Assembly: GCA_018969295.1 (NCBI GenBank)
Contig: JAGWYN010000023.1
Location: 1 to 63,732, forward strand
Origin: Chloroflexota bacterium
GTDB lineage: Bacteria; Chloroflexota; Anaerolineae; Caldilineales; Caldilineaceae
Reading direction: 5' to 3'
Length of the DNA stretch: 63,732 nt
This document shows positions 8,358 through 17,731 of the stretch, piece by piece. The number at the start of each line of letters is the position of its first letter. Within the stretch, counting starts at the first letter, position 1. Made by a program: the position numbers and the translations under genes. The notes under the pieces are model-generated. The model made no database searches. It was not told the DNA's origin and saw nothing but the letters and a program-made list of their open reading frames with translations.

Positions 8358-9494
8358 GTGCGTATTTTTCAAATTTTGGAAGCCAACGCCAACACAGCCA
8401 TCGCCGCCAACCAGACCTGGCGGCGCAACCTCTATGAGCCCCTGCTCGACCTCGGCCACGAAGTGGTCTTGTTTTCAGCCCAGGACGGCCGACGGGCACT
8501 GGCCCACAACGACGCTGCGTTGCGTGCCCGCTTCAGCCAGCAGATGGTGGACACCTTCCGCAGCGAGCATGCCCGCAGACCCTTCGATCTGGTCTTCGCC
8601 TATTTGATGGATGGAATGGTCGACCCAGCTGCCATCGACGAGCTGCGCCGGAGCGGTGTGCCTGTGACCAATTTCTCCTGCAACAATATCCACCAGTTCG
8701 ACCTGGTGGACACGCTTTCACCCCATTTTGATCTCAACTTGCACGCCGAAAAAGAGGCACGGACCAAATTTCTGGCCGTCGGCGCCAATCCGCTCTGGTG
8801 GCCGATGGCCTCCAACCCCACTTATTTCAAACCGGTGGCAACCCCACGCAGCCTGGCTGCCAGTTTCGTAGGCGCCAACTACGCGCTGCGCGCCCGCTAC
8901 CTTGTCCATCTGCTGCAAAACCAGGTGGATGTCCATATCTATGGGCCGGGCTGGCTGAGCGGCGATCTCTCCCGCCAGCGGGCGCTGGCCAAACGGATCT
9001 ATTTTCTTGGGCTGGCCGCACTGGCCCCTTCTGCCGAGCGCCGCGGCTGGGCATCCGCCAAGCTCGAAGAGCTGGATTTCCGCAGCAGCGTTGCACGCCG
9101 TTTCCCCACCCAAGTACACCCGCCAGTCTCCGACGATGAACTGGTGGCCCTGTACAGCCGCAGTCACGTCAGCCTGGGTTTTCTCGAAGTCTACGACGGG
9201 CACGACCCGACCCGGCCAGTCACCCAACATCTCCATCTGCGCGAATTCGAAGCCCCAATGTGCGGTGCCCTCTACTGCACCGGCTATCTGGACGAACTGG
9301 CCGAACATTTCGAGCCAGACATCGAAGTAGTCGTCTACCGCAGCCCACACGAATTGCTCGACAAAGTCCGCTTTTATCTGGCCAATCCTGCCGCAGCCGA
9401 ACGCGTGCGCCAGGCTGGGATGCAGCGTGCACGCCAGGAGCATACCTACCACCGCCGATTTCAAAGCCTCTTCCACAGCCTGGGCTTGCAGTGA
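8358..9494 (+). CDS. Glycosyltransferase, CgeB/Glyco_trans_1_2-like
   Basis: 378 aa, probably starting at GTG 8358 (MRIFQILEANANT). The order of elements is that of CgeB-like GT-B proteins: an N-terminal VFAYLMDGMVDPAAI region, PVTNFSCNNIHQF, the WWPMASNPTYF motif, then VDVHIYGPGW and a C-terminal REFEAPMCGALYCTGYLDEL that replaces the usual donor-binding loop. It is a likely cytoplasmic sugar transferase of the repeat-unit pathway. Six nt separate its stop from the following GT2 gene. The 66-nt gap before it shows no clear promoter. Confidence 0.7.
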   Translation: MRIFQILEANANTAIAANQTWRRNLYEPLLDLGHEVVLFSAQDGRRALAHNDAALRARFSQQMVDTFRSEHARRPFDLVFAYLMDGMVDPAAIDELRRSGVPVTNFSCNNIHQFDLVDTLSPHFDLNLHAEKEARTKFLAVGANPLWWPMASNPTYFKPVATPRSLAASFVGANYALRARYLVHLLQNQVDVHIYGPGWLSGDLSRQRALAKRIYFLGLAALAPSAERRGWASAKLEELDFRSSVARRFPTQVHPPVSDDELVALYSRSHVSLGFLEVYDGHDPTRPVTQHLHLREFEAPMCGALYCTGYLDELAEHFEPDIEVVVYRSPHELLDKVRFYLANPAAAERVRQAGMQRARQEHTYHRRFQSLFHSLGLQ

Positions 9495-9500
9495 TTCAAG

Positions 9501-10418
9501 ATGCTCACCGTCAGCGTTGTCATCCCTACCTACAATCGGGCTGACCTGCTCGGCTCAGCCATCGACAGCGTGCTGGCACAGCACTGCCCGGCCAGCGAGA
9601 TCCTCGTCGTCGACGACGGCTCGACCGACACCACTGCCCAGGTCGTCATGGGCTACGGCCACCCGGTACAGTATTTGCAGCTGCCCCACACCGGGCTGCC
9701 GGCGGCCACCCGCAACGCCGGTATCCGCGCCGCTACCGGAGATTTGCTCGCTTTTTTGGACTCCGATGACCTTTTTCTGCCCGACAAACTGGCCCTCCAG
9801 ACCCAGGCCATGGCCCAAATGCCTGAAGCCGGGCTGGTCTACTCGGACGCCCTCTTTTTCCGCACACAGCCAACCGAACCGGTCGGACACGTGCTCGACG
9901 GGTTGCCGTCCCCGACAGGCTGGGTGCTGCCCCAACTGCTGGTAGGCAATTTTCTGGCACCACCGGCAGTCCTGGTTCGCCGCACAGCGCTGGAATCGGT
10001 CGGTCTTTTCAACGAAGACCCTGACTTTTTTGCTGTCGAAGATTTTGACCTCTGGCTGCGGCTGGCGGAAGCGTTCCCCTTCACCTACATCCCTGGCGAC
10101 GTCGCTGCGATCCGCCGCCATCCTGGTGGGATCAGCCGCAATACAGCCCGCCTGCGCCAGGGGGTCCTGGCTGTGCTGGCTGCCTTCGACCGCCGTTCTC
10201 CTGCAGCCAGCCAACAGTATCGAACCGCACGCCACGAAGCCTACGCGCTGAGCCATGCCGCTCTGGCCACAGCCGAGGCCCACGCCAGATGCTGGCGGCC
10301 AGCTGCCCGGCACACCCTGCAAGCGGTCAGCCATCTTGTGCGCCTGCCCGGTCTCGGGCTGCCAGCCCTCCACGCCTGGCGCCACCGCAGCAAACTACGC
10401 GGGGACGCCGCCCGATGA
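9501..10418 (+). CDS. Glycosyltransferase family 2
   Basis: 305 aa. Classic GT-A layout: VSVVIPTYNRADLL at the N-terminus, EILVVDDGSTDTT, LPAATRNAGIRAA and the DXD-type LLAFLDSDDLFLPDKL near residues 85-100. The mid-protein segment FFAVEDFDLWLRLAE supplies the ED catalytic-base motif seen in inverting GT2 enzymes. It is probably a chain-extending transferase. The stop overlaps the ATG of the next gene by 4 nt. Confidence 0.88.
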   Translation: MLTVSVVIPTYNRADLLGSAIDSVLAQHCPASEILVVDDGSTDTTAQVVMGYGHPVQYLQLPHTGLPAATRNAGIRAATGDLLAFLDSDDLFLPDKLALQTQAMAQMPEAGLVYSDALFFRTQPTEPVGHVLDGLPSPTGWVLPQLLVGNFLAPPAVLVRRTALESVGLFNEDPDFFAVEDFDLWLRLAEAFPFTYIPGDVAAIRRHPGGISRNTARLRQGVLAVLAAFDRRSPAASQQYRTARHEAYALSHAALATAEAHARCWRPAARHTLQAVSHLVRLPGLGLPALHAWRHRSKLRGDAAR

Positions 10419-11590
10419 ACCAGGATCCACGCCCAGGACTTTTGTTGCTGGAAGCCTTGCCCACCCTCGCCGGCGGGCAGACCGTACTGCTCAACCTGCT
10501 GCCCGCGCTGACTGACCGCTATCGAGTCAGTATCCTGCTGCCAGGCGAAGGTGAGCTGGCGCAGGCCTGCCGGGCCCAGGGCATAGCTTGTTTCTTTGCC
10601 CCGATCGGACGCTACTCGCTGATGCACAAATCGCTGCGCGATCTGGCCGCCTACAGCGCGTTGACCCCCCGCCTGGTCTGGCGCACACTGCGCTTGATCC
10701 GCCAGCAGCAGATCGATCTGGTCTATGCCAACAGCGGCCCCACCTTCCTCTGGGGCACACTGGCCGCACAACTGGCTGGATGTCCAATCCTCTGGCACCA
10801 CCACAACCTGTTTGCCGACGGCAAAACCTTGTTCGCCGTGCGGACAGCCGCACACCTGCCCGCCCTCCGCACGATCGTCTGCGCGTCCCCTGCCGCCCAA
10901 CAACAGCTGGCAGGGCTGCCCCCCCGGACAATCACCGTTCCCAACGGCGTCAACACCGAACGGTTCTCTCCCAACCCGGCAGCACGCCCCCCCATCCGCA
11001 GCGCACTGGGGATTCCAGACAACGCATGGGTGGTCGGTCTGGTCGGCGATCTGATCCCCCTCAAACACCAGGATACCCTGCTGACCGCACTGCCCACGGT
11101 GCAACAACAATTTCCACAGACCTGGGCTCTCCTGGTCGGTGAAGCCCGAACCGGCGATGCGCTCAGCCAACGCTATGCCCAGCAGCTTCGACAACTCCCC
11201 CAGACACAGGTCAGGCAGATCGGACGGCGCACAGATCTGCCTGACCTGCTCAATGCCCTGGATCTGCTGGTCGTCGCATCGGAACGAGAAACAGGTCCTC
11301 TGGTGCTGCTGGAAGCTCTCGCCTGCGGGCTGCCTGTGCTGAGCACACCGGTCGGGCGTGCCCCAGAACTGCTGCCCGCCGATCTCCTCTTTCCCGTGGG
11401 GGATTCGGCCGCCTTGGCCGCAGCCCTGAACGCGTGGCTGCCTGCCAGAGAACGTCGAGAAAGTGCTGCACGCCAGCTGCGCCAGCTGGCAGAGCGCGAC
11501 CTGTCGCTGGCCCATTTCCAAAACGCCCTCCAGCATGTGATCGCAGAAATCCTGCCCTCCCCCCTCCCACAAGAAAGCCGACTCCTATGA
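10415..11590 (+). CDS. Glycosyltransferase family 4
   Basis: 391 aa from the ATG overlapping the upstream stop; the open frame extends further upstream but that part lies within the GT2 gene. The N-terminal GGQTVLLNLLPAL motif is typical of GT4 acceptor domains. The linker VPNGVNTERFSP precedes the donor domain, which has VGLVGDLIPLKHQDTLL and the E(x7)E signature ERETGPLVLLEALACGLPV. It probably acts on the same lipid-linked intermediate as the flanking transferases. ATGA overlaps exist at both ends. Confidence 0.87.
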   Translation: MNQDPRPGLLLLEALPTLAGGQTVLLNLLPALTDRYRVSILLPGEGELAQACRAQGIACFFAPIGRYSLMHKSLRDLAAYSALTPRLVWRTLRLIRQQQIDLVYANSGPTFLWGTLAAQLAGCPILWHHHNLFADGKTLFAVRTAAHLPALRTIVCASPAAQQQLAGLPPRTITVPNGVNTERFSPNPAARPPIRSALGIPDNAWVVGLVGDLIPLKHQDTLLTALPTVQQQFPQTWALLVGEARTGDALSQRYAQQLRQLPQTQVRQIGRRTDLPDLLNALDLLVVASERETGPLVLLEALACGLPVLSTPVGRAPELLPADLLFPVGDSAALAAALNAWLPARERRESAARQLRQLAERDLSLAHFQNALQHVIAEILPSPLPQESRLL

Positions 11591-12831
11591 ATGCCCCCTT
11601 TCCCTCCTTTTCAGTGCACCCCAACGCGCTGCGCACCCTGACCGCTGCCATCCTGGTCGGCTTTGCCCTGCTCTACACCGGCTGGATCACCTATGTCATT
11701 GCAGCAGACCGCCCGTTGGACTTTTATACCTATCTGCTGGCTGCCGCTGCCTTCGCACAAGGGGAGGACCCGTATACGATGAGCAGTGCAGCACAGGAGA
11801 TGCTGGCCAGCCAGAAGGGGATCACCCACTTCGCACGCGTCTATCGTTATCCGCCCCACACCGCACTGCTGTTGTTGCCCCTGCTCCAACTCCCCCCACA
11901 GGGCGCCGCGCTGGTCTGGGTCACCCTCAATGCGCTGGCTCTGGTCGCCGGCGCCTGGTCTTTGGCCACACTCTACCCCCACCGCTACAGCCGCCCGCTG
12001 GCACTGGGGCTGATGCTCTGCTCGGTGCCGCCGCTGGCCACCCTGCTGGCTGGCCAGGTCGTGGGCTTGCTCTACCTCACCACCGTGCTGGGGCTGGTCT
12101 GGCTCGCCCGCAACCAGGTGGTGCGCGGGGGCCTGGCACTGGCCATCGGCTCTCTGCTCAAATTGCTCCCCCTCGCGCTCATCCTCTATCTCTTTTGGCG
12201 CCAGCAGTGGCGTGCCGGCCTCGTTGCCGCAGGGCTGTTGGGGCTGTTGTTTGTCCTTGCAACCCCACTAGCTGGCCTGGACGGGATGCAGCACTATCTG
12301 GCCAGCGCAATTGCCCTGGGAGGGCCTGACACCGTGATCGCCGACCCGGTCAACCAAACCCTCACCGCCTGGGCAGGCAGAAGTTTTGCAGCGCTGAGCA
12401 ACGACCAGATTGTGCTCGTCGGGCGCATCGCCAGCCTGGCCATTGTCCTGCTGACCGCTGCAGTCTGTGTGCCGTCGGGCACGTCGCACAGCTTTCTGGT
12501 GCGCGAAGCCGCACTGATCGTGGCTGCACTGCAGATGATTGCTCCCTTCACCTGGTATCTGCAGCTGGTGATGCTGCACATTCCACTCTTCGTCACGCTG
12601 ATGACCTTGCTGCCCCAACGCCGCAGAAAAACGATCGCTGCCGTCGGGCTGTTGACCCTGTTCAGCAATCTGCACGGCTTGTTCTGGCGCCCAATCGCCG
12701 AGAGCCTCGGCAACGGCTGGTGGATGTCCACCCCCCTGTTTCTGACCCTGCTGCTCTGGGTCTGTCTGGCTACAGACATTGTGACAGAAAAACAGTCCCT
12801 GCACAGGAAAACCACGCCCGCTCAACTCTAG
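11587..12831 (+). CDS. GT87/DUF2029-like integral membrane glycosyltransferase
   Basis: 414 aa with about ten hydrophobic segments. The first membrane helix is followed by RPLDFYTYLLAAAAFAQGEDPY, the extracytoplasmic loop with acidic residues seen in polyprenyl-phosphate-sugar-dependent GT-C enzymes (PimE-like). LKLLPLALIL matches the K-x-xP element of the family. It likely adds a sugar on the outer face of the membrane from a lipid-linked donor. A 127-nt gap follows with a candidate promoter for the next gene. Confidence 0.7.
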   Translation: MNAPFPSFSVHPNALRTLTAAILVGFALLYTGWITYVIAADRPLDFYTYLLAAAAFAQGEDPYTMSSAAQEMLASQKGITHFARVYRYPPHTALLLLPLLQLPPQGAALVWVTLNALALVAGAWSLATLYPHRYSRPLALGLMLCSVPPLATLLAGQVVGLLYLTTVLGLVWLARNQVVRGGLALAIGSLLKLLPLALILYLFWRQQWRAGLVAAGLLGLLFVLATPLAGLDGMQHYLASAIALGGPDTVIADPVNQTLTAWAGRSFAALSNDQIVLVGRIASLAIVLLTAAVCVPSGTSHSFLVREAALIVAALQMIAPFTWYLQLVMLHIPLFVTLMTLLPQRRRKTIAAVGLLTLFSNLHGLFWRPIAESLGNGWWMSTPLFLTLLLWVCLATDIVTEKQSLHRKTTPAQL

Positions 12832-12865
12832 ATCCACTTCTGCCACAGAATTTGTTTTCTGCCAG

Positions 12866-12895
12866 TTCGGGTCCATTCCAATTTTGTGGTATGCT
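12866..12895 (+). promoter_or_regulatory. Possible extended -10 promoter before the NAD-dependent epimerase gene
   Basis: TATGCT at 12890-12895 preceded by TGG, giving an extended -10 (TGnTATGCT). The -35 region (TTCGGG, 18-nt spacer) is poor. It is the only intergenic gap above 100 nt between 4.8 and 17.6 kb, so an internal operon promoter is plausible. Confidence 0.35.
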
Positions 12896-12958
12896 GTTCC
12901 CAATATTTTGGGCGATCCCCTCCAACCATCCTACAGAACGAGCAGGTGGAACAAAATC

Positions 12959-13990
12959 ATGAGCACAGTGAGTCTGGTCACCGGCGGTGCCGGTTTTATT
13001 GGTTCCCACGTCGTCGACGAACTCATCGCCCTCGGCCACCAGGTCTTGATCCTCGACGATCTCAGCGGCGGTTTTCGCAGAAATATACACCCCGCAGCCC
13101 AGTGGATCGAAGGCAGTATCACCGATGTGGCCCTGGTCAACCGCCTGTTCGACCTGCATCGCATCGACTATGTCTACCACCTGGCCGCCTACGCCGCCGA
13201 GGGGCTCAGCCATTTCATCAAACGGTACAACTACACCAACAACCTGCTCGGCAGCGTCAACCTGATCAACGCCGCAGTCAACCATGCCGTCAAATGCTTT
13301 GTCTTCACCTCCTCCATCGCCGTGTACGGCACAGCTCAGCTGCCTATGCACGAAGAAACCCTCCCCCAGCCTGAAGATCCGTACGGCATCGCCAAATATG
13401 CAGTCGAACTCGATCTGGCAGAAAGCCAGGCCATGTTTGGCCTGCCTTATGTCATCTTTCGCCCCCACAATGTCTACGGCGAACGCCAGAACCTCAGCGA
13501 TACCTACCGCAACGTGATCGGGATTTTTATCCGCCGCGCCATGCAAGGCCTGCCGCTGACCATCTTTGGGGATGGCGAACAGACCCGCGCCTTCACCCAT
13601 GTCGACGATGTGGCGCCGATCTTGGCACGCTGCGTCGAACGCCCTGCGGCCTACAACCAGGTTTTCAACATCGGCGCCGATGAGCACTGTTCTGTCAACC
13701 AGATCGCCCAGCTGGTCGCAGCGGCTCTCGACCGCCCCTGCCAGATCACCCATCTGCCCCAACGCCACGAAGTCCTGCATGCCTACGCCAGCCATACCCG
13801 GGTACAGACCTATTTTGGGGACTTGCAGCGCCACATCGGCCTTGAACAGGGCATTCGCCGGATGGCGGTCTGGGCCCAGACCCTCCAGCCGGGTCTCTCG
13901 AAACCGTTTGCCGGCATTGAAGTGCACAAAGCGTTGCCCCCTTCCTGGGCCGCCTTGGACGCCTCCACCCTGCGCCAAGCCACACCTTGA
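12959..13990 (+). CDS. NAD-dependent epimerase (UDP-glucose 4-epimerase-like extended SDR)
   Basis: 343 aa from ATG 12959. Rossmann motif TGGAGFIGSH at residues 8-17, VYHLAAYAAE, catalytic Ser in FTSSIAVYG and Tyr/Lys in DPYGIAKYAVE. The PHNVYGERQN and GDGEQTRAFTHVDDVA motifs are typical of GalE/WbpP-like 4-epimerases acting on UDP-sugars. It supplies an epimerised donor for the glycosyltransferases. The codon stretch before 12959 is open but has no ribosome site. Confidence 0.87.
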   Translation: MSTVSLVTGGAGFIGSHVVDELIALGHQVLILDDLSGGFRRNIHPAAQWIEGSITDVALVNRLFDLHRIDYVYHLAAYAAEGLSHFIKRYNYTNNLLGSVNLINAAVNHAVKCFVFTSSIAVYGTAQLPMHEETLPQPEDPYGIAKYAVELDLAESQAMFGLPYVIFRPHNVYGERQNLSDTYRNVIGIFIRRAMQGLPLTIFGDGEQTRAFTHVDDVAPILARCVERPAAYNQVFNIGADEHCSVNQIAQLVAAALDRPCQITHLPQRHEVLHAYASHTRVQTYFGDLQRHIGLEQGIRRMAVWAQTLQPGLSKPFAGIEVHKALPPSWAALDASTLRQATP

Positions 13991-14003
13991 GAGGAATTTC
14001 GGG

Positions 14004-14702
14004 ATGTACCACGGGTTTACAGTCAGTGTCGTTTTCCCAGCCTACAACGAGGCACCCTACATCCGCAGGGCGGTGGAAGATTTCCTGGCCAGCGGTGTCG
14101 TCGACGAAATCATCGTTGTCGACAACAACTCCCAAGATGCTACCGCCCAGGAAGCCAGCCGTGCAGGCGCACGGGTCGTCACCGAAACACACCAAGGGTA
14201 CGGCCATGCCCTGCGTCGCGGGCTGCGCGAGGCAACCGGGGATCTGATCATCCTGGCCGAGCCAGACGGCACCTTTGTCGGCAAAGATGTGTTCAAATTG
14301 CTCGCCTATGCCGACGATTTTGAAATGGTCTGCGGCACCCGCACCACCCCCGAACTGATCTGGGAGGGCGCCAATATGGGATGGCTTCTCCGCCAGGGCA
14401 ACTGGATCGTGGCAAAGCTGCTCATGCTGCTCTACAACACCCCTTCGCTCAGCGACTGCGGCTGCACAATGCGGTTGATTCATCGCAAAGCGCTGGACCG
14501 CTTCCAAACCCAGCTGACTGTCGGAGGGTCCCACTTTTTGCCCGAGATGGTCATCCTGGCCCGCAAGCACAATCTTCGCTTCATCGAAATCCCGGTCAGC
14601 TATCGGGGCAGGGTCGGCGAATCCAAAATCACAGGCAACCTTAAAGGGGTCCTGCGTACCGGGACACGCATGATCTGGCTCATCCTCCGCTGTCGCTTCT
14701 AA
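14004..14702 (+). CDS. GT2 glycosyltransferase, dolichyl-phosphate-mannose-synthase-like
   Basis: 232 aa, preceded by GAGAGGA. Motifs VSVVFPAYNEAPYI, IIVVDNNSQD, GYGHALRRGLREATGD and the donor-site LAEPDGTF match polyprenyl-phosphate sugar synthases of the DPM1 class. The C-terminal VSYRGRVGESKITG is the usual family signature. Its likely product is a polyprenyl-phosphate monosaccharide. The GT-C membrane transferases next to it (14703 and 11587) need exactly such a donor, so they probably work as a pair. The next gene starts directly after the stop. Confidence 0.85.
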   Translation: MYHGFTVSVVFPAYNEAPYIRRAVEDFLASGVVDEIIVVDNNSQDATAQEASRAGARVVTETHQGYGHALRRGLREATGDLIILAEPDGTFVGKDVFKLLAYADDFEMVCGTRTTPELIWEGANMGWLLRQGNWIVAKLLMLLYNTPSLSDCGCTMRLIHRKALDRFQTQLTVGGSHFLPEMVILARKHNLRFIEIPVSYRGRVGESKITGNLKGVLRTGTRMIWLILRCRF

Positions 14703-16436
14703 ATGCGCTTGCCAAAGCCCGATCGAGTGAGCAGTGTGTTGCTGATGAAGACGCTTCGCCAATCTCCTGTCGTTGGATTGACCCTTCTGGGGACACTCCT
14801 TTTTCAAATTGTCACCTTCTGGGCGCTGCAGTGGCAGCCGCTCACCGCCGATGAAGGGGAGTTTATGCTGGCAGCCCTCGACTGGCCGGCCCGCCGCTCG
14901 CTCATCCCACATCCACAGCTGTACGTGCACGCGCTGCAAGCTGCGTTTTTGCTGTGGGGTGAATCGGTGACGGCAGCACGCATGGTCAATCTGCTGGCCA
15001 ATCTGGCCACCACCCTCCTGCTGCTGCCGCTGACAGCCTCGGTGCTGCGCCGCCAACTGCCCCCAGACCGCATCCCACATGCTCAGATCAGTGCACTCCT
15101 GCTCTGGGCCGTCTGCCCCCTGGTCATCCAGAACCAGATGCTGCTCGATATCGACAACGGCATCCTGACCACGGCGCTGACCGGCACACTGCTGCTCTGG
15201 TATGCTCTGGAACCCACTCGCCCCCTCTTGCGTACGGCAGCAACCGGGGCCGGCTTTGCCCTGGCCCTTTGGAGCAAACTGCCGACCCCCCCGATGCTGA
15301 TGGCAGGGATGGTGCTTTTTTACCTGCTGCAGCGCAGAGGAGTGCAGGCAGCGCAGGCGGCTGTGGCAGCTGCCTGCGGCATTGCGCTCTTTCTGTTCAC
15401 CCATCTGCTTTATTCCCACTGGACAGGATACACACTCGGCCAGGCAGCCTCCGGGCTGGCTGGCCGCACCGCCACAGCAGAAAGTGCCCTGGCCACGGTG
15501 CCCAGTGTCGCCCTGCAGTCGACCGGTGTATTTCTTTTCTGGATCACGCTGCCGTTGGCTTTGTTGGCCCTGCTTGCGGTTGCCCGCACACTGCACAATT
15601 TTCAGCGCAGCCAGCTGCAGGAAGTCGATTTGCTGGTATTGTTGGTCGCAGGCATCGCCCTGTTTTACGGAACTTTGATTGTGCCTGCCTGGGGCTACCC
15701 ACGCTATCACACCCCAGGCTATGCACTGTTGTGCGTTGTGGCCGGCAGCACCGTGGCGTCCGCCGGACTCACAGCCACCCGGCGGACGCTCCTGACCTTC
15801 GGGCTCGTGCTGGCTGGCGCGCTGCTGGCCCAGCTCTTTACCCTCGGAGATCCCCTCTATGTACTCTATCGCGCCACCTTTGAAACCGTGCAGCTGAACG
15901 AACGCCTGGCTGTGGCCGCGCCTCCCGCCCTGATCCAGCTGGCCATCCTGGCTGGAGGAGTGGGGACAGCCACCCTGCTTTTGCGGGGAACCCTCCTCCC
16001 CCTTGCCAGCCGTCTCTGCCTGGCCCTCTTTGCCCTGACGCTGGGGCTTTTCATCGCCACCCACTGGGCTCAGCTGCGCGCCGACTACAGCACACGCTAT
16101 CGATATACCTATCTCTATGCAGACCGCCAGCGCGCCATCGAGTATGTTAATCAAAACGTGCCGGACGATGGCTTTCTGTTGGCGGACAAAGACATCTTGT
16201 GGTACGCCACTCGGCCGGGTGAACCGATCTACCCCTATTTGCAGCCGACTGCCTTTGTGGCGCGGCTGCAAGCCGGACATGTCGACGCACTGGTCTGGGC
16301 CGAAAAAGAATGGCTCAAATCGGGGATCAAAAATGACCCCCAAAGCCTGCACCTGCTCAAAGCCTGTTTTGAAGTCAAACAGTTTGGAATCTTTTTTGTG
16401 GCAATGCGCACTGATTCATGTTCTGTCCTGCCCTGA
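14703..16436 (+). CDS. GT-C membrane glycosyltransferase (ArnT/PMT-like)
   Basis: 577 aa with roughly eleven membrane helices. After the first helix the loop contains TADEGEFM, the acidic motif that binds metal and lipid-linked donor in GT39/GT83-type enzymes. LYVHALQAAFLLWGESV, a second loop with helix, is also typical. A soluble C-terminal tail follows the last helix. The gene begins at the base after the stop of the polyprenyl-phosphate sugar synthase, consistent with donor and transferase being made together. Acceptor unknown. Confidence 0.78.
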   Translation: MRLPKPDRVSSVLLMKTLRQSPVVGLTLLGTLLFQIVTFWALQWQPLTADEGEFMLAALDWPARRSLIPHPQLYVHALQAAFLLWGESVTAARMVNLLANLATTLLLLPLTASVLRRQLPPDRIPHAQISALLLWAVCPLVIQNQMLLDIDNGILTTALTGTLLLWYALEPTRPLLRTAATGAGFALALWSKLPTPPMLMAGMVLFYLLQRRGVQAAQAAVAAACGIALFLFTHLLYSHWTGYTLGQAASGLAGRTATAESALATVPSVALQSTGVFLFWITLPLALLALLAVARTLHNFQRSQLQEVDLLVLLVAGIALFYGTLIVPAWGYPRYHTPGYALLCVVAGSTVASAGLTATRRTLLTFGLVLAGALLAQLFTLGDPLYVLYRATFETVQLNERLAVAAPPALIQLAILAGGVGTATLLLRGTLLPLASRLCLALFALTLGLFIATHWAQLRADYSTRYRYTYLYADRQRAIEYVNQNVPDDGFLLADKDILWYATRPGEPIYPYLQPTAFVARLQAGHVDALVWAEKEWLKSGIKNDPQSLHLLKACFEVKQFGIFFVAMRTDSCSVLP

Positions 16437-16459
16437 AAGCTGCCAGGAGTCCCCACCCT

Positions 16460-17590
16460 ATGCGTGTTCTCTACCTCTACAAAGACTACTCTCCGGTGCT
16501 GGGCGGGATCGAAAATCATATCAGACAGCTGGCTCAAGGGCTGCGCGAGCGAGGGATCGAGACCCAGGTTCTTGTCACCAACACGGTCAACCGCTCGACA
16601 ACAGAATGGATCGACGGAGTTCCAGTCTGCAAAACTGCGCGCCAGCTCAACATCTCCTCCGCCCCGGTCAGCCTGCCCTTTTTCCCGGCCGTCTACCGTC
16701 TGGAAGCAGCCGTCGACCTGGCCCACCTGCACATGCCCTATCCACCCGGCGAACTGGCGCACCTGTTGCTGGGCCGCAGCCGACAGACGGTGGTCACCTA
16801 CCACAGCGACATTGTTCGCCAACGTGTGCTGGGTGCACTCTATCGCCCCTTTCTCTGGCAGGTGTTGAAACGGGCAGCCCTGATTTCTGTCTCCAATCCG
16901 GTCTACATCCAGGATTCTCCGTTTCTGCGCCGCTATGCAGAAAAATGCCGTGTGGTTCATTTTGGGGTGGACTTTGCCCGCTTTGCCGCGACGCCAGCAG
17001 TGCAGCAACAGGCGGCTGCATGGCAAGCACGTTCTCTCGGCGCGCCGCTGATTCTCTTTGTCGGCCGTCTGCGCCATTACAAAGGAGTCGATGTGCTGAT
17101 CTCGGCGCTGCAGCGGCTTCCCGACGCCCGGGCCCTGGTCGTCGGCATCGGCCCGATGGAGCAGACATGGCGCAGCCAGGCGCAAGCCCTGGGAGTCGCC
17201 GATCGTGTCACCTTTCTGGGAGAGATCTCCGATGCGGAGCTGGTCGCCCTCTACCATGCTGCCAGTATCTTTGTCCTGCCCTCCACCAACCGCGCCGAGA
17301 CCTTGGGGATTGTCCAGCTGGAAGCCATGGCGTGCGGCCTGCCCCTGGTCTGCACTGAACTGGGCACAGGCACATCTTATGTCAATCAAAACGGCCAAAC
17401 CGGGTGGGTTGTGCCCCCCAATGACGCCGACGCCCTGGCAGCAGCCCTGCGGCGATTGCTGGAGAATCCTGCCCAGCGCGCAGCCATGGGAGCTGCCGGG
17501 CGAGAACGGGCGCTCCACCACTTTTCTGTGCAGGCGATGCTGGAGCAGACCCTGGCCTTGTATGCCGAGGCAATGGGCCGATCTCCGTAG
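16460..17590 (+). CDS. Glycosyltransferase family 4
   Basis: 376 aa from ATG 16460, with CAGGAG nine nt upstream. The N-terminus YSPVLGGIENHIRQLAQ is the classic GT4 start (glycine-rich loop and acceptor region). The donor domain has ILFVGRLRHYKGVDVLI, FLGEISDAELVALY and the E(x7)E motif within ETLGIVQLEAMACGLP. It resembles WbaZ/mannosyltransferase-type proteins. It is the last soluble transferase before the polymerase-like gene, which has its own predicted promoter. Confidence 0.88.
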   Translation: MRVLYLYKDYSPVLGGIENHIRQLAQGLRERGIETQVLVTNTVNRSTTEWIDGVPVCKTARQLNISSAPVSLPFFPAVYRLEAAVDLAHLHMPYPPGELAHLLLGRSRQTVVTYHSDIVRQRVLGALYRPFLWQVLKRAALISVSNPVYIQDSPFLRRYAEKCRVVHFGVDFARFAATPAVQQQAAAWQARSLGAPLILFVGRLRHYKGVDVLISALQRLPDARALVVGIGPMEQTWRSQAQALGVADRVTFLGEISDAELVALYHAASIFVLPSTNRAETLGIVQLEAMACGLPLVCTELGTGTSYVNQNGQTGWVVPPNDADALAAALRRLLENPAQRAAMGAAGRERALHHFSVQAMLEQTLALYAEAMGRSP

Positions 17591-17617
17591 CAATCGGGCT
17601 GCATCTCTTCCCAATTC

Positions 17618-17646
17618 TTGACCCACACACCGGGATCGGCTAGCAT
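17618..17646 (+). promoter_or_regulatory. Predicted sigma70-type promoter of the O-antigen-ligase/TPR gene
   Basis: TTGACC (17618-17623), 17-nt spacer, TAGCAT (17641-17646). It implies a leader of about 80 nt before ATG 17732 and argues against the in-frame TTG at 17618, which is the -35 box itself. Confidence 0.6.
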
Positions 17647-17731
17647 ACCCACTAAATTATACGTGCAAGCAGGACAGTTCAGCATCCGCACGGCTCGCGT
17701 GACTCTTTTCAAGGCAGGGAATCCAGCATTC

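Noticed and set aside
13746..16352. 868-codon open frame on the minus strand
   Set aside because: It lies antisense to three well-supported genes (SDR epimerase, GT2, GT-C), has a Gln/Gly/His-rich composition and no recognisable motif. It is a by-product of high-G+C codon bias.
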